NCBI GenBank assembly: GCA_900770195.1
Contig: CAAGJI010000090.1
Location: forward strand, 1-64,000
Length of the DNA stretch: 64,000 nt
Direction: 5' to 3'
From: Oscillospiraceae bacterium
Lineage (GTDB): Bacteria; Bacillota; Clostridia; Oscillospirales; Ruminococcaceae
Shown here: positions 17,413 through 26,926 of the stretch, piece after piece
Layout: each line of letters begins with the position of its first letter
How positions within the stretch are numbered: the stretch's first letter is position 1
Translations under genes and position numbers: made by a program
Notes under the pieces: model-generated
What the model was told of the DNA's origin: nothing
Databases searched by the model: none
The model's input: the letters and a program-made list of their open reading frames with translations, nothing else

Positions 17413-18180
17413 TTGAGTTCTGTTTTGAAAAGTGATGAAAATAATGCACAGCTTATGCTGCACATTAAAGATATGGTTTTAAGAACTGAAAAATCTTACA
17501 GAAAATCCTTCACGGCTTTTCTTGATATTCACCAAAGGAAACTTGCAGAAGAAAGTCTGAAAAAAATCGGAAGCAATGTTTGTTTTAAGTTTTACGGCGG
17601 ATATGCTGATGCTGAAAGAACGGTGCTTTGTATTTATGACGAGTATGACGAAGTTTCCGACGGCGATTTTCCGTTTGAATGCATAACAATTGAATACGAC
17701 AAAAATAAAAAGCTGTCGCACAGAGATTTTCTTGGTGCATTTATGTCATGTATGATAAAGCGGAACGTTATTGGTGATATTATAATATCTGACGGAATTG
17801 CACAGGTTTTCGTGCTTGATAATTTCGCCGATGTTATAATGAATGATGTGTCAAAAATAGCCGATGTCGGAGTTAAGTTTTCAACGGATAAACCTGTTAT
17901 AGAATACGAGCGTTCGTTTGATATTATTGAAAATACAGTTGCATCAGTAAGGGCAGATGCGGTCATTCACACCGCAGCACATATTTCAAGAGAAAAAGCA
18001 GCTGAACTTATCAGACGAGGTCTTGTTGTTAAAAATGGTATGACTGAAAATTCTGCATCTGATAAAATGGAAGAAGGAGATGTTTTTTCAGTCAGAGGTT
18101 TTGGTAAATTCCGTCTTAAAGAAATCGGCGGACTTACAAAAAAAGGAAGAATACGCATATGCGTCGAGAAATATAAGTAG
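17413..18180 (+). CDS. ylmH: YlmH family S4-domain RNA-binding protein
   Basis: A 255-residue protein of the YlmH family, whose C-terminal S4 domain (about 180-245; AHISREKAAELIRRGLVVKNG) binds structured RNA. In Bacillus, YlmH has been linked to ribosome-associated quality control and to division. The start codon is TTG with AAGGAAG just upstream. The gene ends 11 bp before divIVA, continuing the sepF-ylmH-divIVA-ileS order known from Firmicutes. Confidence 0.9.
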   Translation: MSSVLKSDENNAQLMLHIKDMVLRTEKSYRKSFTAFLDIHQRKLAEESLKKIGSNVCFKFYGGYADAERTVLCIYDEYDEVSDGDFPFECITIEYDKNKKLSHRDFLGAFMSCMIKRNVIGDIIISDGIAQVFVLDNFADVIMNDVSKIADVGVKFSTDKPVIEYERSFDIIENTVASVRADAVIHTAAHISREKAAELIRRGLVVKNGMTENSASDKMEEGDVFSVRGFGKFRLKEIGGLTKKGRIRICVEKYK

Positions 18181-18191
18181 AGGTGGAACAG

Positions 18192-18821
18192 ATGATTAGT
18201 TCAAGAGATATTCGTGACAAGAAGTTTGAGAAAGCAGCATTCGGATATAAACAGGAAGAAATTGATGAGTTTCTTGACCTTCTTGAAGCAGAATTTGTTG
18301 AAATAGAAAATGAACGTGATGACAGCAATAATAAAATACAGATACTTGCTGACAAAGTACGTGAATATATGCGTGATGAAGATGCACTTAAAGATGCTCT
18401 TCTTGATGCACAGAAACAGGGACACAAAATAATTTCAGAAGCAAATGACAGAGCAGATGAAATTATTGCTGAAGCACAGAAAAAAGCAGATGCCCTTATG
18501 GAAGAAGCAACAACAAAGCATCAGGAACTTATGGAAGAAAACCGCAAGGAAATCGAAAGAGAAAAGAAAAATCTTCTTGATGCAAGAAAAGAAGTCGCTG
18601 ACTTCAAGAAAAAGCTTTTCGATATGTATAAGGAACATCTTGAATACATTCAGCGTATTCCTGAACTTGACGATAATTTTTCATCAGAAAAGCCAAAGAA
18701 TAAAAAGCCTGTAAAGACTGAAAAAAAGGCTGATGATAAGACAGTAAAAAATGAAAAGGGTTCACTTGCTGAAACATATGAATCAAGATTTAAAGATTCA
18801 CAGCAGGCTGAACAGAAATAA
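18192..18821 (+). CDS. divIVA: DivIVA domain protein
   Basis: A 209-residue coiled-coil protein that marks curved membrane at septa and poles. The N-terminal DivIVA lipid-binding motif is clear (SSRDIRDKKFEKAAFGY, then QEEIDEFLDLL). A long coiled coil (about 30-155) and a Lys-rich tail follow. The ATG at 18192 is preferred over a GTG three codons upstream because AGAGGTGG is correctly spaced to it. It sits between ylmH and ileS. Confidence 0.93.
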   Translation: MISSRDIRDKKFEKAAFGYKQEEIDEFLDLLEAEFVEIENERDDSNNKIQILADKVREYMRDEDALKDALLDAQKQGHKIISEANDRADEIIAEAQKKADALMEEATTKHQELMEENRKEIEREKKNLLDARKEVADFKKKLFDMYKEHLEYIQRIPELDDNFSSEKPKNKKPVKTEKKADDKTVKNEKGSLAETYESRFKDSQQAEQK

Positions 18822-18852
18822 TTATAATTTTGTTTGAAAGGAGCGGTTTGCG

Positions 18853-21672
18853 GTGATTGTTGCCGCAGACGAGTACATACCAATGGAAAAAGACTATAAC
18901 AAGACCCTGAAACTTCCTAAAACAGAGTTTCCTATGAGAGGCAATCTTCCGAAAAGAGAACCTGATACTCTTAAAAAGTGGGAAGAAAACGACCTTTATG
19001 AAAAGATGATAGGCAGAAACGAAGGAAAGAAGCCGTTTATTCTTCATGACGGACCTCCGTATGCAAATGGTCAGATTCACCTTGGAACAGCTCTGAATAA
19101 AACATTAAAAGATTTTATTATAAAATATAAAAATATGGACGGATTTTATGCTCCGTACGTTCCGGGTTGGGATACACACGGTCTTCCTATCGAACTTAAA
19201 GCTTTAAAGGCAAAAGGCGTTGAAAGCACAAAAATCACACCTGTTGAACTTCGCAAAGATTGTAAAGAATTTGCACTTATGCACGTTAACAACCAGATGA
19301 AGCAGTTTAAAAGACTTGGAAGCCTTGGAAACTACAAGCGTCCATATCTTACATTAAGACCTGAATACGAAGCAAGACAGGTTGAAGTTTTCGGCAAAAT
19401 GGCAACAAAGGGATACCTTTACAAGGGTTTAAAGCCTGTTTACTGGTGTCCTGACTGTAATACAGCACTTGCTGAAGCTGAAATTGAATATTCAAATGAC
19501 CCGTGTCTTTCAATTTATGTAAAATTCCGTACAGCCGATGATAAGGGTATTTTCTCATCACTCGGACTTGATATAAACAATATTTATTTTGTAATCTGGA
19601 CAACAACAACATGGACAATTCCTGGCAACCTTGCAATTTGTCTTGGTCCTGATTATGAATATACACTTGTTAAGGCGAATGGCGAATATTACGTTATGGC
19701 AGCTGAACTTGTTGAACCAACAATGAAAGCAGCAGGCATAACAGAATACGAAACAACAGGCAGCTTTACAGGTGCAGAACTCGAAGGAATTAAAACAAAA
19801 CATCCTCTTTATGACAGATATTCACCTATAATTGTGGGTGACCACGTTACTCTTGAAAGCGGTACAGGCTGTGTACATACTGCCCCTGGCTATGGTGTTG
19901 ACGACTTTGAAGTATGCAAGAAATATGATGATATAGGTATTCTTGTGTGCGTTGACTCAAAGGGTATTCAGACAAAAGAAGCCGGAGAATTTGAAGGTCT
20001 TAACACTGAAGAAGCAAACAAGGCTATTTTTGCAAAACTTCAGGAAATAAATGCACTTTTTGCAAGTGAAAAAATTGTCCATCAGTATCCACATTGCTGG
20101 AGATGTCAGAGTCCTATTATCTACAGAGCGACAGAACAGTGGTTCTGTTCAGTAAAGGGATTCAGAGATGAAGCTGTAAAGGCTATCGAAAGCGTTAAAT
20201 GGATTCCTGAATGGGGCGAAGACAGAATAAAGGGAATGGTTCGTGACAGAAGTGACTGGTGTATTTCAAGACAGAGAACATGGGGTGTTCCGATACCTGT
20301 TGTTTATTGTAAAGATTGTCATAAACCTATTGTAACAGACGAAACTATTGCGAAAATTTCTTCTGTTTTCCGCAAAGAAGGTTCAGATTCATGGTGGACA
20401 AAGGACGTTTCAGAATTTATTCCTGAAGGAATGAAATGTGAATGCGGCTGTGACAAATTTGAAAAAGAATTTGACATTATGGATGTTTGGTTTGACAGCG
20501 GTGTTTCGCATACATCAGTTCTTGATGAATACGACAACTTATCAGCACCTGCTGACCTTTATCTTGAAGGTGCAGATCAGTACAGAGGCTGGTTCCAGTC
20601 ATCACTTTTAACATCAGTTGTATATAAGGGTCAGGCACCTTACAAGGCAGTTTGTACTCACGGCTGGGTTGTTGACGGTGAAGGCAGAAAAATGTCTAAG
20701 TCACTCGGAAACGGTATTGAACCTGAAGAAATAATCAACAAATACGGTGCAGATATTTTAAGACTTTGGGTTGCATCAAGTGATTATCATTCAGATATAA
20801 GAATATCAACAGATATTTTGAAGCAGCTTTCAGAAAGCTACAAAAAGATAAGAAATACAGCAAGATTTATTTTAAGCAACCTCGGCGGAAGAGAAGATTT
20901 CGACCCTGACAAGGATTGGGTTGCAGATGAAAACTTGTTTGAAATAGATAAATACGCTCTTTACAGACTTGATGCTGTTATAGAAAAGATTAAAAAGGGC
21001 TATGATGAATATGACTTTAACTCAGCAGTTAAAGCAGTTCATAATTTCTGTGTAACAGACCTTTCAAACTTCTATCTTGATATTGTCAAGGACAGACTTT
21101 ACTGCGAACCTGAAAATTCAGTAAACAGAAAAGCAGTTCAGACAACAATGTACAGAATTTTAAGTGCATTTGCAAGACTTATTGCACCAATTCTTACATT
21201 TACAGCTGAAGAAATCTGGAGCTTTATGAACCATAAGTCAACTGACAACACAGAAAGCATTTATCTTAACGATATGCCTGAAGTTTCAGGAATAAAGTTA
21301 TCAGAAAACTTTGTTGAAAAATGGAATCTCATTTACAGCATAAGAATGGCAGCAAATAAGCAGCTTGAAGAAAAGAGAAAAGAAGGCGTTATCGGAAAAT
21401 CTCTTGAAGCGTCAGTTCTTATTGAAGTTCCTGAATCAGAATATGCAGCATTTGAAGTTGCACTTCCTGAACTTAAAGATGTTCTTATCGTTTCAGAAGT
21501 AAAACTTAGCAAGGCAGATGTGGCTGAACCTGTTTATACAATAACAAGGGCAGAAGGCAAAAAGTGTGAAAGATGCTGGATTTATTCAAAGTTTGTCGGT
21601 ACAGACCCTGAACACCCTGCACTTTGTGAAAGATGTGCGAGAGTTATAAAAGAAGGCAATTTTGAACTTTAA
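18853..21672 (+). CDS. ileS: Isoleucyl-tRNA synthetase
   Basis: A 939-residue class I synthetase charging tRNA-Ile. HLGTALNK fills the HIGH position and KMSKSLGN the KMSKS loop. The CP1 editing domain lies between (TWTIPGN and GTGCVHTAPGYGVDD). A C-terminal zinc site has CERCWIYSK and CERCARVI, as in bacterial-type IleRS. The GTG at 18853 is chosen because AAGGAG lies 9 bp upstream; the ATG at 18883 has no comparable site. The gap after divIVA is only 31 bp, too short for a T-box leader, so expression probably depends on the division operon. Confidence 0.96.
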   Translation: MIVAADEYIPMEKDYNKTLKLPKTEFPMRGNLPKREPDTLKKWEENDLYEKMIGRNEGKKPFILHDGPPYANGQIHLGTALNKTLKDFIIKYKNMDGFYAPYVPGWDTHGLPIELKALKAKGVESTKITPVELRKDCKEFALMHVNNQMKQFKRLGSLGNYKRPYLTLRPEYEARQVEVFGKMATKGYLYKGLKPVYWCPDCNTALAEAEIEYSNDPCLSIYVKFRTADDKGIFSSLGLDINNIYFVIWTTTTWTIPGNLAICLGPDYEYTLVKANGEYYVMAAELVEPTMKAAGITEYETTGSFTGAELEGIKTKHPLYDRYSPIIVGDHVTLESGTGCVHTAPGYGVDDFEVCKKYDDIGILVCVDSKGIQTKEAGEFEGLNTEEANKAIFAKLQEINALFASEKIVHQYPHCWRCQSPIIYRATEQWFCSVKGFRDEAVKAIESVKWIPEWGEDRIKGMVRDRSDWCISRQRTWGVPIPVVYCKDCHKPIVTDETIAKISSVFRKEGSDSWWTKDVSEFIPEGMKCECGCDKFEKEFDIMDVWFDSGVSHTSVLDEYDNLSAPADLYLEGADQYRGWFQSSLLTSVVYKGQAPYKAVCTHGWVVDGEGRKMSKSLGNGIEPEEIINKYGADILRLWVASSDYHSDIRISTDILKQLSESYKKIRNTARFILSNLGGREDFDPDKDWVADENLFEIDKYALYRLDAVIEKIKKGYDEYDFNSAVKAVHNFCVTDLSNFYLDIVKDRLYCEPENSVNRKAVQTTMYRILSAFARLIAPILTFTAEEIWSFMNHKSTDNTESIYLNDMPEVSGIKLSENFVEKWNLIYSIRMAANKQLEEKRKEGVIGKSLEASVLIEVPESEYAAFEVALPELKDVLIVSEVKLSKADVAEPVYTITRAEGKKCERCWIYSKFVGTDPEHPALCERCARVIKEGNFEL

Positions 21673-21682
21673 TTATAATTAA

Positions 21683-21716
21683 AAAGGCTTGCTGTCGAAT
21701 GCGGCAGCAAGCTTTT
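21683..21716 (+). terminator. Hairpin terminator or attenuator between ileS and lspA
   Basis: A 15-bp stem (core GCTTGCTGTCG with CGGCAGCAAGC) closes a 4-nt loop. The T tract is weak (TTTTAAATTTT), so partial termination with readthrough into lspA is likely. Confidence 0.7.
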
Positions 21717-21746
21717 AAATTTTAGAGCCTGTTTAGGAGAGTGCTG

Positions 21747-22250
21747 ATGTATATTTTAATCTCGGTTATTATAATAGCGGTACTTGTTGCCGTCGATCAG
21801 ATTATAAAATTTTGGGCAGCAAGCAGCCTTGAACCTGTTGGAACAATGCACCTTTTGCGTATTGGAAAACAGAGGATAATTGACCTGACATATGTTGAAA
21901 ATGATGGAGCGGTTTTCGGAAGTTTTGGCGGTAAAAGAATTATTCTTATTGTCGTCACAACTATTCTTGTTTGTGTTTGTGCCTATTTTTTGTACAGGTA
22001 TAAAACTTCGAGCAAGCTGATGTTCATTTCTTTGAATATGATAATAGCAGGTGGAATAGGAAACTGGATTGACAGAGTTTTCAGAAACGGTCTTGTTGTT
22101 GATTATATTGAAATAAAGCTTTTTAATTTTGCTGTTTTCAATTTTGCGGATATATGTATAACGCTTGGTGTTGCATTTATTCTTATTTATATTCTTTTTA
22201 TTGAAAAACGTGACGACAAAAAAGAAGAGGTTGCTGCAAATGCGAAATGA
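21747..22250 (+). CDS. lspA: Lipoprotein signal peptidase
   Basis: A 167-residue aspartyl protease of the cytoplasmic membrane that removes signal peptides from prolipoproteins. Four membrane segments are visible. The catalytic dyad is Asp119 (GLVVDYI) and Asp135 (FNFADICI), and NDGAVFG and GNWIDR are also conserved. The ATG at 21747 is favoured by AGGAG seven bases upstream; a GTG two codons earlier is too close. Its end overlaps rluD by 11 bp. A candidate substrate is the lipoprotein at 57515. Confidence 0.95.
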   Translation: MYILISVIIIAVLVAVDQIIKFWAASSLEPVGTMHLLRIGKQRIIDLTYVENDGAVFGSFGGKRIILIVVTTILVCVCAYFLYRYKTSSKLMFISLNMIIAGGIGNWIDRVFRNGLVVDYIEIKLFNFAVFNFADICITLGVAFILIYILFIEKRDDKKEEVAANAK

Positions 22251-23181
22251 AAATTTTGTTTGCAGTCAGGAAGATGCAGGCGAAAGAATTGATAAATGGC
22301 TTGCATCAAAAGATATAGGTGCGACAAGAAGTTCAATTGCGTCTATGGCTGAAAAGGGAAATATAACCGTAAACGGCAAAGCTTGTGCCAAAAATTATAA
22401 GCTTCGCACAGGTGATGAAATTGAAATAACGGTTGATGACCCTGTTGTGCTTGAGGCAAAACCTGAAAATATTCCTCTTGATATTGTTTATGAGGATTCT
22501 TCTTTGCTTGTTGTGAATAAACCCAAGGGAATGGTAGTTCACCCTGCTCCGGGAAATTACAGCGGAACGCTTGTAAATGCACTTATGTATCATTGCAAAG
22601 ACAGCCTTTCGGGAATAAACGGAGTTATTCGTCCGGGAATTGTTCACAGAATAGACAAAGATACAAGCGGTCTTTTGATGGTCGCAAAAACGGATAAAGC
22701 ACACGTTTTTCTTTCAGAACAAATAAAACAGCATTCATTTACAAGAGAATACGAAGCAATTGCAGTTGGAAGATTCAAGGAATTTTCGGGAACTGTTTCC
22801 GCTCCTATAGGTCGTGACCCTGCAAACAGACTTCGTATGTGTGTGACTGTGAAAAATTCAAAAGAAGCTGTCACACATTTTAAAGTCCTTGCAATGAATG
22901 AAAAATATACCTATTTGCGGCTGAAACTTGAAACAGGAAGAACTCATCAGATAAGAGTTCATATGGCTTATAAAAATCATCCCCTGCTTGGCGATGAACT
23001 TTACGGCAAAAAGGTGAAAAATTTACAGGGGCAGTGTCTTTATGCAAAAAAGCTTGGATTCATACACCCTGAAACAAAAGAATATATGGAATTTGAATGT
23101 GATATGCCTGATTATTTCAGACATATTGTTGAAACTATGGAGTTTCTCGATTATGAAAAAACAGATAGTTTATTACACTGA
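22240..23181 (+). CDS. rluD: RluA/RluD family 23S rRNA pseudouridine synthase
   Basis: A 313-residue pseudouridine synthase with an N-terminal S4 RNA-binding domain (about 10-65) and a catalytic domain carrying HRIDKDTSGLL, where Asp139 is the nucleophile. RTHQIRVHM and HPLLGDELYG are further family motifs. RluD-type members modify helix 69 of 23S rRNA, although the exact site is not given by sequence. The start at 22240 lies inside the lspA end, with GAGG nine bases upstream. Adjacency of lspA and rluD is common in bacteria. Confidence 0.92.
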   Translation: MRNENFVCSQEDAGERIDKWLASKDIGATRSSIASMAEKGNITVNGKACAKNYKLRTGDEIEITVDDPVVLEAKPENIPLDIVYEDSSLLVVNKPKGMVVHPAPGNYSGTLVNALMYHCKDSLSGINGVIRPGIVHRIDKDTSGLLMVAKTDKAHVFLSEQIKQHSFTREYEAIAVGRFKEFSGTVSAPIGRDPANRLRMCVTVKNSKEAVTHFKVLAMNEKYTYLRLKLETGRTHQIRVHMAYKNHPLLGDELYGKKVKNLQGQCLYAKKLGFIHPETKEYMEFECDMPDYFRHIVETMEFLDYEKTDSLLH

Positions 23182-23962
23182 TCTTGATGGAACGCTTTTG
23201 ACAGATGACAAAAAAATTTTGCCATTTGACCTTGAACAGATAGAAAAATTCAAATCCCTTGGCGGAAAATTTGCGATTGCAACAGGTCGCACAATCAATG
23301 GTGCAAGACAGTATTTTGATGTTCTGAAGCCGAATTTTCCGTGCATTTTCTATAATGGTTCGCTTATTTATGATGTGAATGATGAAAAAATAATTTATCA
23401 GAACTGTATGCCTGAAATTGCCTATGAAATGACAGAGCTTATCACGAAAAATTTTCCCGAGGCAATGACTGAAATACTTATGGCAGATAGTATTTATGTT
23501 GTAAATGTGAATGAATGCGGAAAGCGTCAGCTTGAAATATGTGAAGAAAACCCTTCGGAACTTTCATTTGAAGATGTTCCGAAAAAAAATTGGCTTAAAG
23601 TTTTGTTTGCAGCAGAACCTGAAGTCATAGATAAAATAATAATGTTTGCCTATGAAAATCAAATGGAAGGAACTGATTTTGCAAGGTCAGGACCGAATTA
23701 TTTTGAGATGCTTCCGCCTGAGTCATCGAAAGGCAGGGCAATAGAATATCTTTTTGAAAAAACATCTTACAAAAAAGATATTCTTGTTACAGCAGGCGAC
23801 TATGACAATGATATTGAAATGCTGAAATATGGTGACATTTCCTGGGCACCGTCAACAGCACAGAAAATAACAAAAACATACGCAAAAAAAGTATCAGAAA
23901 AAAGCAACAACGACGGTGCAACCGGAGAAGTTATTTCTGATATAATTAAAATATATTTTTAA
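23153..23962 (+). CDS. Cof-type HAD-IIB family phosphatase (second copy)
   Basis: A 269-residue HAD-IIB phosphatase with YYTDLDGTLL (Asp10 and Asp12), IATGRT (motif II) and AGDYDNDIEM (motif IV). It is distantly related to the enzyme at 250-1062. Its ATG lies 29 bp inside rluD with GGAG upstream, so it is translationally linked to that gene. It is followed 13 bp later by a transketolase subunit, which hints at sugar-phosphate substrates, but this is inference. Confidence 0.9.
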   Translation: MKKQIVYYTDLDGTLLTDDKKILPFDLEQIEKFKSLGGKFAIATGRTINGARQYFDVLKPNFPCIFYNGSLIYDVNDEKIIYQNCMPEIAYEMTELITKNFPEAMTEILMADSIYVVNVNECGKRQLEICEENPSELSFEDVPKKNWLKVLFAAEPEVIDKIIMFAYENQMEGTDFARSGPNYFEMLPPESSKGRAIEYLFEKTSYKKDILVTAGDYDNDIEMLKYGDISWAPSTAQKITKTYAKKVSEKSNNDGATGEVISDIIKIYF

Positions 23963-23975
23963 CGGAGGCTAAGCA

Positions 23976-24815
23976 ATGGAAGAAAGTTTAAAGAAACATC
24001 TTCAGAAAATCGCTGTTGAAGTACGAAAAGGGATAATTGAAGGCACATTCAATGCCAAATCAGGACATCCGGGCGGTTCTTTATCAATCGCCGACACAAT
24101 AACATATCTGTATTATGTGCAGATGAATGTTAATCCTGAAAATCCTGAAGACGACGGAAGGGACAGATTTGTTCTTTCAAAAGGACATTGTGCACCTGCA
24201 TTATATGCTGTACTTGCAGAGAAAGGATATTTTCCAAAGGAAGAACTTAAAACTTTACGTCATATAGGCTCAAGACTTCAGGGACATCCTTGTATAAATA
24301 TTCCGGGTGTTGATATGTCAAGCGGTTCACTCGGACAGGGAATTTCAGTAGCCTGCGGTATGGCACTTTCAGCAAAAATATCAAATAAACCATACAGAGT
24401 TTACACAATTCTTGGTGATGGTGAAATTCAGGAAGGTATGGTATGGGAAGCGGCTATGTTTGCGTCACATAACAAGCTTGATAATCTTATTGCTGTTGTT
24501 GATAATAACGGACTTCAGATTGATGGTAATATTGCCGATGTATGTTCACCATATCCTATTGATGAAAAGTTCAAGGCATTCGGCTGGCACGTTATAACAA
24601 TGAATGCACATGATTTTGATGAAATTGAAAAGGCATTTAACGAAGCAGTTTCAATAAAAGACAAGCCTGTTGTTATAATTCAGAACAGCATAAAAGGCAA
24701 GGGCGTTTCATATATGGAAAATCAGGCAGGCTGGCACGGTAAAGCCCCGAATGCTGATGAATACAAAACAGCTATGGAAGAACTGAATGCACAGCTTGAA
24801 AGTTTGGAGGATTAA
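23976..24815 (+). CDS. Transketolase, N-terminal (thiamine-diphosphate-binding) subunit
   Basis: A 279-residue first half of a split transketolase, which moves two-carbon units between pentose- and other sugar phosphates. It carries SGHPGGSLS, FVLSKGHCAPALY, SGSLGQG and the ThDP/Mg motif GDGEIQEG followed about 30 residues on by NNGLQIDG. Splitting of transketolase into two adjacent genes is common in Clostridia and Archaea. CGGAGG lies upstream of the start. The partner gene begins 4 bp after the stop. Confidence 0.94.
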   Translation: MEESLKKHLQKIAVEVRKGIIEGTFNAKSGHPGGSLSIADTITYLYYVQMNVNPENPEDDGRDRFVLSKGHCAPALYAVLAEKGYFPKEELKTLRHIGSRLQGHPCINIPGVDMSSGSLGQGISVACGMALSAKISNKPYRVYTILGDGEIQEGMVWEAAMFASHNKLDNLIAVVDNNGLQIDGNIADVCSPYPIDEKFKAFGWHVITMNAHDFDEIEKAFNEAVSIKDKPVVIIQNSIKGKGVSYMENQAGWHGKAPNADEYKTAMEELNAQLESLED

Positions 24816-24819
24816 TACA

Positions 24820-25758
24820 ATGGCAGATGTAATTAAAAAGGCAACACGAGAAAGCTATGGCGAAGCTTTAACAGAACTTGCGGAAAAGTATCCTGAACTT
24901 GTTGTTCTTGATGCTGACCTTGCAGCTGCTACAAAAACAGGCATATTCAAGAAAAAATATCCTGAAAGATTTTTCGATTGCGGTATAGCTGAATGTAATA
25001 TGATGGGCGTTGCAGCAGGTCTTGCAAATACAGGCAAAATTCCTTTTGCAAGCACATTTGCAATGTTTGCGGCAGGAAGAGCGTATGAAATAATCAGAAA
25101 TTCTATTGGTTATCCGCATCTTAATGTAAAAATCGGTGCAACACATGCAGGTATTTCAGTTGGTGAAGACGGTGCAACACATCAGTGTAACGAAGACATT
25201 GCACTTATGAGAACAATTCCGGGAATGACAATTATAAACCCTGCTGATGACGTTGAAGCAAGGGCGGCAGTTGAAGCTGCAATTAAATTCAACGGTCCTG
25301 TTTATATGAGATTCGGCAGACTTGCAGCACCTGTTTTCAATGACCCTGCAACTTATAAATTTGAACTTGGAAAAGGCATTACACTTCGTGATGGTAAAGA
25401 TGTTACAATAGTTGCAACAGGTCTTATGGTTTCAAAGGCAATTGCAGCAGCTGAAAAACTTGCAGCAGAAGGAATTGATGCAAGAGTAATAAATATCCAC
25501 ACAATTAAACCGATTGACAGAGATATAATTGCAAAGGCAGCAGCCGAAACAAAGCTTATTGTAACAGTTGAAGAACACAGCATAATAGGCGGTCTTGGAA
25601 GTGCAGTTGCGGAAGTTGTAACAGAAACAACACCTTGCAAGGTTGTAAAAATCGGCGTAAATGACGTTTATGGATTCAGCGGACCTGCTGTTGATCTTCT
25701 TGAAGAATTCGGACTTTCCGAAAGCAACATAATTAAAACAGTTAAGGAATCAATTTAA
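24820..25758 (+). CDS. Transketolase, C-terminal subunit
   Basis: A 312-residue second half of the split transketolase. It has the pyrimidine-binding domain (DADLAAATKT, FFDCGIAECNMMGVAAGLA, with the conserved Glu that activates ThDP) and the C-terminal domain (VTVEEHSIIGGLGSAVAEV). The ATG at 24820 is preceded by GGAGG at 9 bp. With the previous gene it forms one heteromeric enzyme of the non-oxidative pentose phosphate pathway. Confidence 0.94.
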   Translation: MADVIKKATRESYGEALTELAEKYPELVVLDADLAAATKTGIFKKKYPERFFDCGIAECNMMGVAAGLANTGKIPFASTFAMFAAGRAYEIIRNSIGYPHLNVKIGATHAGISVGEDGATHQCNEDIALMRTIPGMTIINPADDVEARAAVEAAIKFNGPVYMRFGRLAAPVFNDPATYKFELGKGITLRDGKDVTIVATGLMVSKAIAAAEKLAAEGIDARVINIHTIKPIDRDIIAKAAAETKLIVTVEEHSIIGGLGSAVAEVVTETTPCKVVKIGVNDVYGFSGPAVDLLEEFGLSESNIIKTVKESI

Positions 25759-25777
25759 GAGGAGAACAAGAGGTTAA

Positions 25778-26887
25778 ATGAAAAGAGAGAGATTATTTGG
25801 GTACGATTTATTAAAAGTTATCGCAATGTTTATGGTTCCGAGTCTGCATTTCTTTTTGTATAGTGGGTACTATAATCAGGAAGTAACAAGTCCGGGTATG
25901 ATTTTTTATCAGCCGGTGAGATTATTTTTCTATCAGTGCGTTCCATTATTTCTTATGCTTTCAGGTGCATTGAATTCAAAGGTAAAATTAGAAAAAAAGC
26001 ATTACATAAAGATTACACCTATAATAATAAATAGTCTTATTGTTGCAGGAGTTGTTATACTCTATAAAATATTTTATTGCAAAGAAAGCTACCCATTGAT
26101 TGTATGGCTTCAAAGTGTATGGTCATTTTCACAGCCTGGATACGGCTGGTATGTTAATTTGTATATATCACTGTTTATTGTAATGCCTTTTCTTAATTTG
26201 GCATATAATGCACTTGATTCGCAAAAGAAAAAACTTGCTGAAGTGCTTCTTATTGTGTTTGTAACAACATTTGCACATTCAGTAAATATAATTCCGACTA
26301 AGGCAATAGGCATCGACAGCATTGGACTTGTTCCAAATTATTTTGGCGGTGCATGGCCGATAGCTTATTATTTTGTTGGAATGTATATAAACGAATTCAG
26401 ACCGAAAGTCAACAAATTTATATGTGTTGCAGTTGTAATAATTTCACTTATAGCACAGGGCTTGATTGCTTACTCAACCACAAATGATATATATTATTCA
26501 GGTGTCAACTTCAATAACGAAGATATTGTTGCACTGTTTACATCAACATTTATTTTCCTTACATTCTATGACATTCAGGTTAAGAGTGAGAAAGTAAAGA
26601 AAGTGTTTGCATATCTTTCATCGCTTTCACTTACATTCTATCTGATTTCATTTATTGGTGATAATTATTTCTATCAGGTTATGTTTGCAGGACAGTTCAC
26701 AAGTTCAAAGGTTTATCCTCTTATGTTTTTAAAGATAATTCCTCTTCATCTTTTGTGCTGTGTCATTGCAAGTGCGATAATAAAAATACCTGTTAAATAT
26801 ATAAGCAAATGGATAATGAATTTGCTTTTTAAGATAACAGACAGAAAAAAAGAAACTGAAGTTATTTCGGAAGTATCAAAAGCATAA
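25778..26887 (+). CDS. Integral membrane acyltransferase (acyltransferase 3 family)
   Basis: A 369-residue polytopic membrane protein with about ten transmembrane segments. The N-terminal FGYDLLKVIAMFMVPSLH pattern, with the conserved His after the first helix, marks acyltransferase family 3 (OafA/WecH type), which acylates cell-surface glycans, lipids or antibiotics. The substrate is unknown. It follows the transketolase pair by 19 bp with an AAGAGG site close to the start, and ends at a strong bidirectional terminator. Confidence 0.85.
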   Translation: MKRERLFGYDLLKVIAMFMVPSLHFFLYSGYYNQEVTSPGMIFYQPVRLFFYQCVPLFLMLSGALNSKVKLEKKHYIKITPIIINSLIVAGVVILYKIFYCKESYPLIVWLQSVWSFSQPGYGWYVNLYISLFIVMPFLNLAYNALDSQKKKLAEVLLIVFVTTFAHSVNIIPTKAIGIDSIGLVPNYFGGAWPIAYYFVGMYINEFRPKVNKFICVAVVIISLIAQGLIAYSTTNDIYYSGVNFNNEDIVALFTSTFIFLTFYDIQVKSEKVKKVFAYLSSLSLTFYLISFIGDNYFYQVMFAGQFTSSKVYPLMFLKIIPLHLLCCVIASAIIKIPVKYISKWIMNLLFKITDRKKETEVISEVSKA

Positions 26888-26891
26888 AATA

Positions 26892-26923
26892 AAAATCAGC
26901 CTTGCGTTTGCAGGGCTGATTTT
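26892..26923. terminator. Bidirectional terminator between acyltransferase and DUF4250 genes
   Basis: A 14-bp stem (AAAATCAGCCTTGC with GCAGGGCTGATTTT) around a GTTT loop. It has T-rich sequence on its right flank for the plus strand and A-rich sequence on its left flank, so it works for both converging genes. Confidence 0.9.
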
Positions 26924-26926
26924 GTT

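Noticed and set aside
18134..18638. Several minus-strand frames opposite divIVA.
   Set aside because: They are Ser/Cys/Phe-rich shadows of a coiled-coil gene without initiation signals.
18822..18852. T-box leader for ileS.
   Set aside because: The intergenic space is only 31 bp and the ileS ribosome site fills most of it.
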